DNA of 64,000 nucleotides from Candidatus Altimarinota bacterium (GTDB taxonomy: Bacteria; Patescibacteriota; Gracilibacteria; BD1-5; UBA6164), in assembly GCA_028688895.1 (NCBI GenBank), contig JAQTXG010000005.1:22008-86007 (forward strand), given 5' to 3'. Numbering within the stretch: the first letter of the stretch is position 1; each line of letters begins with the position of its first letter. This document shows positions 58,193-64,000 of the stretch, piece by piece. The translations under genes and the position numbers were made by a program. The notes beneath the pieces were generated by a model, which saw nothing but the letters and a program-made list of their open reading frames with translations, was not told the origin of the DNA and made no database searches.

Positions 58193-59158
58193 TTACAACC
58201 CAACCATTTTCATCATCTTTTCATACTTTTCATCTGCCAATTTATTGGCTATTTTATTTCACTCTGATAATTTTTTTTCTATATAACTCATATCATTTTC
58301 AAAACTATAATATCTAGCTCTAGCCTCCTTAAAATACTCCAAAATAATCTCTAACAATTCTAGTTTTGCATGCCCATAACCATAATTCCCTGCTTTATAT
58401 TTCTTTGCTATTTCTTTTTGTTTTTCACTACTAGCAAATAGCTTAATCAAAGCAAAGACATTACATTTTTTTGGATCTTTTGGTTCTTCTAGTGTCTCAC
58501 TTCATGTCACTATAGACATTATTTTTTTCTTTAATGTCTTTTCATCATCAAAAATTCATATAAAATTATCATAACTTTTACTCATCTTTCTACCATCAGT
58601 TCATGGAATAGTTTGTAAGTTTTTATCCACATGATAATCAGGTAATTTAAACAATTCTCCATAAGTATTATTGAAATTTCATGCTATATCACGAGCAAAT
58701 TCCATATGCTGAATCTGGTCTTTTCAAATAGGTACAATGTCTATGTCATAACTAATGATATCACTAGTCATCAAAAGAGGATAATTGAAAACTGCCATAT
58801 TTATATCGCTATTTTTGTTTTTTGAATCCTTGAAACTATGTCATCTCAACATCAAACTCAGTGGAGTAACACTTGATAAAATCCAAGTAATATCATTTAT
58901 CCTATTCACTTTTGATTGTTCAAAAACAGTTATTTTTGTATCATGTGGCAAAAGTGCAAAATATTCTTTCAAAAGTCTTAGCTTATTTTTCTTCAATGTT
59001 TCAGCTTCATGCACAGAAGTCAAACTATGATAATCAGCTATAAATATATATGCTTCCTTCCCTTCAGCTAACTCCAAAAATGGCTTAAATGCTCCTAAAT
59101 AGTTTCAAATATGCATACCATTTCATGTAGGTTTTATCCCTGTTAATATTTTTTTCAT
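58193..59158 (-). CDS. trpS: Tryptophanyl-tRNA synthetase
   Basis: 321 residues, usual length. Class I motifs: TGIKPTGNGMHIGNYLGAF (HIGH-type HIGN) near the N-terminus and GTDGRKMSKSYDNFI (KMSKS). Others are IADYHSLTSVHEAE, DIVPIGKDQIQHMEFARDIA and a C-terminal helical part with NYGYGHAKLELLEII. Trp stays UGG in this code, and this enzyme shows no change that would suggest UGA-Trp decoding. Confidence 0.96.
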
Positions 59159-59168
59159 TTTTAAATTG

Positions 59169-59423
59169 TTAATAAATATCTCACCTTGAATTTGCATCAT
59201 AAAAAAATATAAGTATTTTTTCATCAATAATTTCATACAAAAATCTATATTTTCAAATTCTTAACCTGTATTTGTGAACCTCTCATGATAATTTTTTTAT
59301 ATCTAAATTTTTTGAATCATTATTTGCTAAATAAAATATTTTATCATAAAATTGCCTAGAAATTAAATCATGATTTGCTAAAAATTTTTTGACTTTTTTA
59401 CTCAACTCAATTTTATATCTCAT
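59169..59423 (-). CDS. RelE/ParE-family toxin
   Basis: 84 residues: MRYKIELSKKVKKFLANHD, DIKKLSGEVHKYRLRIGKYRFLYEI and KILIFFYDANSRGDIY follow the RelE type II toxin fold (mRNA cleavage on the ribosome), with basic residues in the RLRIGKYR strand. The ATG overlaps the antitoxin stop (TAATG), a typical toxin-antitoxin arrangement. Confidence 0.88.
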
Positions 59424-59713
59424 TATTGTTTTATTAAAGATATAAAATCATCATAATTATTTATTTTATCAAAATCAATTTGTGTAGTTTCTCACCTCTC
59501 CAATTCAGCTCTACCTTCAATCCAAGCTTTGTGATTTTCAGGAGTATATTCAGTCCAATCATCATCTATTTTATTATCATTTACAGGTATTACTTCAAAA
59601 GCTGGCTTACCATGAACCATTACCAAATATTTTATATTTTGTTCTTTTGATTTTTTCCAAAGTGTAGATATATTTTTCCTATAATCTCCTAAATTTATTA
59701 ATTCAGTAGTCAT
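59423..59713 (-). CDS. Phd/YefM-family antitoxin
   Basis: 96 residues. The N-terminal DNA-binding part MTTELINLGDYRKNISTLW is followed by KYLVMVHGKPAFEVIPV (Phd/YefM pattern) and an acidic C-terminal toxin-binding part. ATG 59713 is preferred over an upstream TTG. It likely represses its own promoter together with the toxin. Confidence 0.85.
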
Positions 59714-59854
59714 TTTGTACAAAATTATGTATTAAATTTAATACAAATTATATAAAAATATAAAAATAAGTCAAATATAAGTAAAGACAATCTCCATATT
59801 TGACACATTTTTACAGATATGATATCATATATATAATAATTTATAATATGTTTT

Positions 59855-60163
59855 ATGAATAGAGAACAAAAACTACAAAAAGTAAAAGAGCAACTAGAAA
59901 CAATAGCAAATCTAGATAATTCATTTTGAATAAATAAAAAAATTCTTAGAGAATTATATGTCATACTTTCAGAAATAAAAAATCCAGAAAATTTTGACAT
60001 CACATATGAAGCAATATTAGAAAACTTTACAAAAATATTTCTAGAACTAGAAAAACTAGGAAAAAAAATAGACAATATACATCTACAAAGAGACCAAGAA
60101 ATAAACAGTAAGGTAAAGCAAATAAATCTATCTGCTCTAAATAAAACTCAATTTAATAAATAA
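59855..60163 (+). CDS. Hypothetical coiled-coil protein (102 aa)
   Basis: Almost entirely charged helix: MNREQKLQKVKEQLETIANL, then LELEKLGKKIDNIHLQRD. First of five short plus-strand genes with 9-17 nt gaps, so probably one operon. No family recognised. Confidence 0.62.
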
Positions 60164-60172
60164 TACAAAATA

Positions 60173-60421
60173 ATGAAATATACAGAACAATTGGAAACAA
60201 CAAATCCAACAATTCCTGATAAACCAGATAAAAATATAAGAGATATAATTGAATGAAACGAAAATTCAATCAGACTTATACTAAATCCTGATTCAGAAAT
60301 AACAGAAATATCAGATAAAGCAAAATCACATGAAGAAAAAGAAAAAATAGATACATGAGCAAAAATAAATCAAATATTAGCTTGATTAAAAAAAGAAGTA
60401 TTATCAATAAATAGATTATAA
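60173..60421 (+). CDS. Hypothetical protein (82 aa)
   Basis: Begins MKYTEQLETTNPTIPDKPDK, acidic and helical, with KINQILAGLKKEVLSINRL at the end. It lies 9 nt after the coiled-coil gene and 17 nt before the next. No family recognised. Confidence 0.58.
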
Positions 60422-60438
60422 TATATAATAAAATAATT

Positions 60439-60741
60439 ATGCCAGATATAAATACAAAAGTACAAAATTTAAAATCTATACTTTTAGAACTAATTGAATT
60501 ATTAGAAAGCAATTCTATAGATGCACATTCTATAAAAAAAACATATGTAATGCTTGAAATAACAAAAGATGAAAAAATACTAGAACAATTAGTAACTTCA
60601 CTAACAAAATTAGTAAACAATACAATGAATGAATTGGAAGATACAACAAAAAGAATAAATAGAATAAAAATAGTTACAAATGAAAAAGTAGAAAATTACA
60701 ATGATTCAAAAGAATCAGAAGAATTAATAAATAATATTTAA
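60439..60741 (+). CDS. Hypothetical helical protein (100 aa)
   Basis: An open frame MPDINTKVQNLKSILLELIE, with long helices (LEITKDEKILEQLVTSLTKL, MNELEDTTKRINRIKI), ending in an acidic tail. Contains no UGA codon. It is part of the five-gene operon. Confidence 0.62.
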   Translation: MPDINTKVQNLKSILLELIELLESNSIDAHSIKKTYVMLEITKDEKILEQLVTSLTKLVNNTMNELEDTTKRINRIKIVTNEKVENYNDSKESEELINNI

Positions 60742-60757
60742 TCATTAAAAAAAAATT

Positions 60758-61189
60758 ATGTGAGAATTTTTAAAACAAGTACCTAAACTTTGAGATGACA
60801 AAGTAGAAACTACTGGAGAAGGTTTAGATACTCTAGCACTAGAAGTAGATAAAGAATCATTTAATAAACTAGTAAAAAATCTAAGTGAAACATTAAGCAA
60901 AAAAATAGACGATGAATGAATACCAGATGAAAATGTAAAACTATTAGTAGAAAATAGCAATGAAGATTTGAGTGATTTAGTTAATGATTTTTGAAAATGA
61001 ACAATAAAAAACTTTGATCAATTCAATGAAGAATTTGATAGTTTATTTGCTTGAGTAAATTTGGATAATTATATAAATGAAGCAAAAGCACAAAATACAT
61101 TTGCTCAAAAAGCAGAAATGAAATCATGAAATCTAATATCAAATTGGGTAAATAAATCTGCTAATGAAATAGCAAAAAATGATTATTAA
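60758..61189 (+). CDS. Hypothetical acidic protein (143 aa)
   Basis: MGEFLKQVPKLGDDKVETTG, rich in Asp/Glu/Asn and predicted helical, ending NWVNKSANEIAKNDY. The start ATG is followed directly by a UGA-Gly codon. It is the fourth gene of the small-gene operon. No family recognised. Confidence 0.6.
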
Positions 61190-61198
61190 TATACAAAT

Positions 61199-61798
61199 AT
61201 GCAAAACAAATTAAATAATAAATCAAAAAATATAAATAATACAAAAAACACATTTTCAACAAAAACAAGAAATGTTATTTTTGCTGTGTCTACTTTAGCA
61301 TGATTGATAGTATGATGAAATATAAAATCTTCATTAGATAGAGATTATACTTTTGATAATCCTATAGATGCTCATAGATACGAACAAATCAAAAACGAAT
61401 TTTCATTCGCAGACAGATGATTTATAAAAACTATAGAAGACAAAAATCCAAATCAAATATTAAACACTGAATTAAAAAAACACGAAAAAAAGATATTAAG
61501 AATAGCTAGACAAAATATTAATAACTGAAACTTATATTTTGCAGTAGATTTATCAAAAGATAATTTAACAGATATAAAAACTGCAATCCCTAGCTTATCG
61601 TACTTAATGGATGCAATGTATGGAGATTGATATTCAGATATATTAACAGATTGACAAGATCATAGTGATAAAGTAATTGTAGTAGATATAAAAGAAACAG
61701 ATGAATGAAATATTATAAGAAAACTAAGTATAGAAAACAAACCAAAAGATGAGCAAGCAAATAATAAAAAAATAGAAGCAGATAACAATCTAGCATAA
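61199..61798 (+). CDS. Hypothetical membrane-anchored protein (199 aa)
   Basis: The basic N-terminus is followed by one transmembrane helix (RNVIFAVSTLAGLIVGGNI, about 33-51). A soluble domain follows with NLYFAVDLSKDNLTDIKTAI, SYLMDAMYGDGYSDILTDG and KVIVVDIKETDEG. It is the last gene of the small-gene operon and ends at a strong hairpin. No family recognised. Confidence 0.65.
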
Positions 61799-61831
61799 AA
61801 AAAGATAAATCTCACGATTTATCTTTTTTTA
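61797..61831. terminator. Bidirectional hairpin terminator holding both stops
   Basis: The stem AAAAAAAGATAAAT / ATTTATCTTTTTTT has a short loop. The TAA of the last small gene (61796-61798) and the TAA of the ABC permease (61829-61831) flank it. Confidence 0.88.
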
Positions 61832-62584
61832 ACTCTTAATCCCATATCATTTTCCAAGCAAATACAATCAAAAAACAAAAAAGAATACAAGAAAAATCAA
61901 AATAATACTCATAGAAACAAATACATCCACATCACTTATTCATAAAAAACCATATCTCAATCCATTTACCATATAAAGTATAGGATTTGCTCTACTTATT
62001 ATTTGCCAAGTAGGAGAAAGTAAACTGATACTATAAAATACTCATCACAAATACACCATCGGAGTGATAAAAAAAGACGGAATAATATTTATATCATCAA
62101 AACTTTTAGCATATATAGCATTGAGTATTCAAGCCAGAGAAAAAAGTGCAGAAGTAAATATCAAAAATAAAATAGTATAAAAATAACTATAAATATGTAT
62201 ATCTACCATAAACCACCCCGTGATAAATACTAATATTCAAACAAGCATTCATCTAAGTATTCATCATATACAAAATCACAAAAGTATTTTTGTATGACTT
62301 ATAGGTGATACAAAAAGTTCTTCTATACTTTTCTGAAACTTTGCTCAAAAAAACGAACTAGAAGTATTTCAATAACTAGCCATTATCACAGACATCATCA
62401 AAAGCCCAGGAAAAATAAAATCTATATAATTTACTCAATCAATAATCTGAATCTGAGATCAAATAAATTTTCAAAATATCAGTAAATACAAAACAATTGT
62501 AATCACTGGAGGTAAAAGAGTCTGTTTCCAAATTCTCAAAAATCTAGTCACTTCCTTGTTTACTAGTGTTATTAAGTCAGTCAT
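61829..62584 (-). CDS. ABC-2 type exporter permease
   Basis: 251 residues with six hydrophobic helices. MTDLITLVNKEVTRFLRIWK, YIDFIFPGLLMMSVIMASYG and FLSPTWQIISRANPILYMVNG-like regions follow the ABC-2 (NodJ/DrrB) permease layout, including the NPxxYxV/MxxxR motif near the C-terminus (RANPILYMVNGLRYG). It is preceded 36 nt upstream by the matching ATPase, so they form one exporter. Confidence 0.9.
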
Positions 62585-62620
62585 AATACATACATAAATA
62601 AAAAATAAATTTAAAAATAC

Positions 62621-63529
62621 TTACCTAGTCATATCCAAAAACAACTTCTCCAACCTGTTCACTTTATTTCTAAAACTAGATATCTTGATATCATATTTAA
62701 TTAACAACTCAAACAAATCATTCAAACTATGTTTTTTAGAAATAATTACTTCTATTTCATTATCACTTAATACTCTAGCATTAAAGGTCTCGATTATTTC
62801 TATATCCAAAGATGATATTACTTTAATAGTATCTAGTACAATTATTTCTTCATCCAATTTTGAAAGCAATTTTTTAACAGAAGTATTTTCTATTATTTCT
62901 CATTTATTTATGATTGCTACATTTTTACAAAGTGCTTCTACTTCTTCCAAATAATGTGTAGTAAGTAAAATAGTAGTTCATTTTTCATTTAATTCTTTGA
63001 TAAATTCCCACATAGATTGTCTAAGCTCTACATCCACTCATGCTGTAGGTTCATCCAATACTAATATTTTAGGTTCGTGAATAAGTGCTCTAGCTATCAT
63101 CAGTCTTCTCTTCATACCACCACTTAATTCTCTAGCTTTTGCATTTGCTTTTTCAGCCAATCACAATTTACCTAAATAATAATCAACTCTCTTTAGAGCA
63201 ATACTTTTCGAAATACCATAATATCCAGCCTGAGTCATACATATATCTTTTACCTTTGCAAACATATCAAAGTTAAACTCTTGTGGCACTACTCCTATAA
63301 AACTCCTAGCCTTACTAAAATCACTATCTATATCCACACCATTTATCTCTACTTTTCAACTATTTTTATTTACCAAGTTTGTCATAATAGAAATCATAGT
63401 AGTTTTACCCGCCCCATTATGTCATAACAATGCGAAAAAATCACCCTGCTCTATTTCCAGATTTACTTCTTTTAAAACCTGATTATTTCAGTAATTTTTC
63501 ACTAATTTCTCTATTTTTATTGCTTTCAT
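62621..63529 (-). CDS. ABC exporter ATPase
   Basis: 302 residues. Walker [18 protein letters not shown] (Gly by UGA), Q-loop [11 protein letters not shown], signature [16 protein letters not shown], Walker [15 protein letters not shown] and H-loop [11 protein letters not shown]. The C-terminal 80 residues ([20 protein letters not shown]) are the usual DrrA-type extension. It would export lipid, polysaccharide or drug-like substrates together with the downstream permease. Confidence 0.95.
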
Positions 63530-63584
63530 AATTTTAATATTATTTTATTTTGTAAATATAGTCATCAGTAATACAACTCAATCA

Positions 63585-63770
63585 AGGCAACAGACCACCC
63601 CCTAGCCCCCTCAATCACATTAAGTTAAATATATATAGTCTGTGTCTTATTATCAAGGCAACAGACCACCCCCTAGCCCAAAAACCATAGCAACAGACCA
63701 CCCCCTAGCCCAAAAACCATAGCAACAGACCACCCCCTAGCCCCCTCCTTAGTAAGGAGGGGGGATAAAT
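63585..63770. repeat. GC-rich repeat array with 32-bp period
   Basis: Four copies of GCAACAGACCACCCCCTAGCC; three of them (from 63658, 63690 and 63722) are exactly 32 bp apart with the shared spacer CCAAAAACCATA. The last copy ends in the palindrome CCCCTCCTTAGTAAGGAGGGG. The same core occurs in reverse at 44856-44892. Confidence 0.9.
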
Positions 63771-64000
63771 AGGAATAACTTTTTTAACACTTTTTTAATA
63801 TCTATTATAATTTCATCATTAGTAAATCTTATAACTTCAATTCAGCATGCATTTAAATATTCTGTTCTTAATTCATCATATTCTTGCCTTTCAATATGTA
63901 CATTTCAATCAATTTCTATTGCAATTTTATATTTAGTACAATAAAAATCAACTATATATCTATCTATTGAATGTTGTCTTCTAAATTTTAATCAATGAAA
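63749..64000 (-). CDS. DUF559 endonuclease-like protein (5' end beyond window)
   Basis: The C-terminal 83 residues are visible. FHGLKFRRQHSIDRYIVDFY, CTKYKIAIEIDGNVHIERQE and LRTEYLNACGIEVIRFTNDE are the DUF559/VSR-like nuclease pattern (R-R-Q...D-F, E-x-D-G). The final residues (FLFIPPPY) and the TAA come from the GC-rich repeat array, so the gene end was replaced or extended by the repeat. Confidence 0.85.

Noticed and set aside
63658..63753. CRISPR array
   Set aside because: The units have a 32-bp period but identical intervening sequence, no unique spacers and no cas genes nearby.

Overview
Genetic code and organism. The window is very AT-rich and only makes sense if UGA is read as glycine (translation table 25). 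With UGA as a stop almost every gene breaks into pieces. With UGA as Gly, long frames appear and UGA falls on conserved glycines: P-loops, the UGG-UGA pairs of glycosyltransferases, nucleotide-binding Gly-rich loops, Nudix boxes. TGG is still Trp, and TAA/TAG are the only terminators. This code is known from Candidatus Gracilibacteria (BD1-5) and Absconditabacteria (SR1), so the contig most likely comes from one of these CPR bacteria. I saw no rRNA or tRNA gene.

Layout. (1) 1-24.8 kb is an envelope polysaccharide locus: GDP-mannose dehydratase, several GT4/GT2 glycosyltransferases, GalE, a Core-2/I-branching-type transferase, two GT-C membrane glycosyltransferases, and a teichoic-acid-like set (TagD cytidylyltransferase, TagB/F-type glycerophosphotransferase, and GpsA to supply glycerol-3-phosphate). 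Surface proteins lie among these: a pseudopilin carrying a fibrinogen-like domain, a Gly-linker secreted protein, and a membrane-anchored PKD/lamin-tail/SNase nuclease. (2) 24.9-31.7 kb holds housekeeping and mixed genes: RecG, RsmG, a Sua5/TsaC-like protein, a SIS-domain protein and an OLD-type ATPase/TOPRIM nuclease. (3) 31.8-52.1 kb is the most unusual part. It is a mostly minus-strand island with two divergent GHMP-kinase-like paralogues, two Nudix hydrolases, two CYTH proteins, two HD proteins, a YecM-like VOC protein, a Gre-like factor, a radical SAM enzyme next to a DegT aminotransferase, an MFS transporter, an LCM-type methyltransferase, an Asp/Glu racemase, a YerC/TrpR-like regulator and a 1291-residue NACHT NTPase. 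A conserved upstream motif stands 45-48 nt before three of its genes, which suggests co-regulation. (4) 52.3-64 kb is mainly core: FTR1 iron permease, a beta-CASP metallo-beta-lactamase protein with a very large insertion, RNase R, TrpRS, a RelE/Phd toxin-antitoxin pair, five small hypothetical genes, an ABC-2 exporter and a partial DUF559 nuclease.

Non-coding structure. Convergent genes repeatedly share one bidirectional hairpin terminator that contains one or both stop codons. GC-rich palindromic repeats stand out against the AT-rich background; they are found between genes, twice in frame inside galE, and at the end of the DUF559 gene where they supply the stop codon.

How the genes work together. 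The left third would build and export a glycosylated, probably glycerol-phosphate-containing surface polymer together with adhesive and nucleolytic surface proteins, which fits an episymbiotic life on host cells. The island looks like an accessory pathway for a phosphorylated or amino-modified small molecule, with its own regulator, transporter and a STAND-type NTPase. Its product cannot be named from sequence alone.
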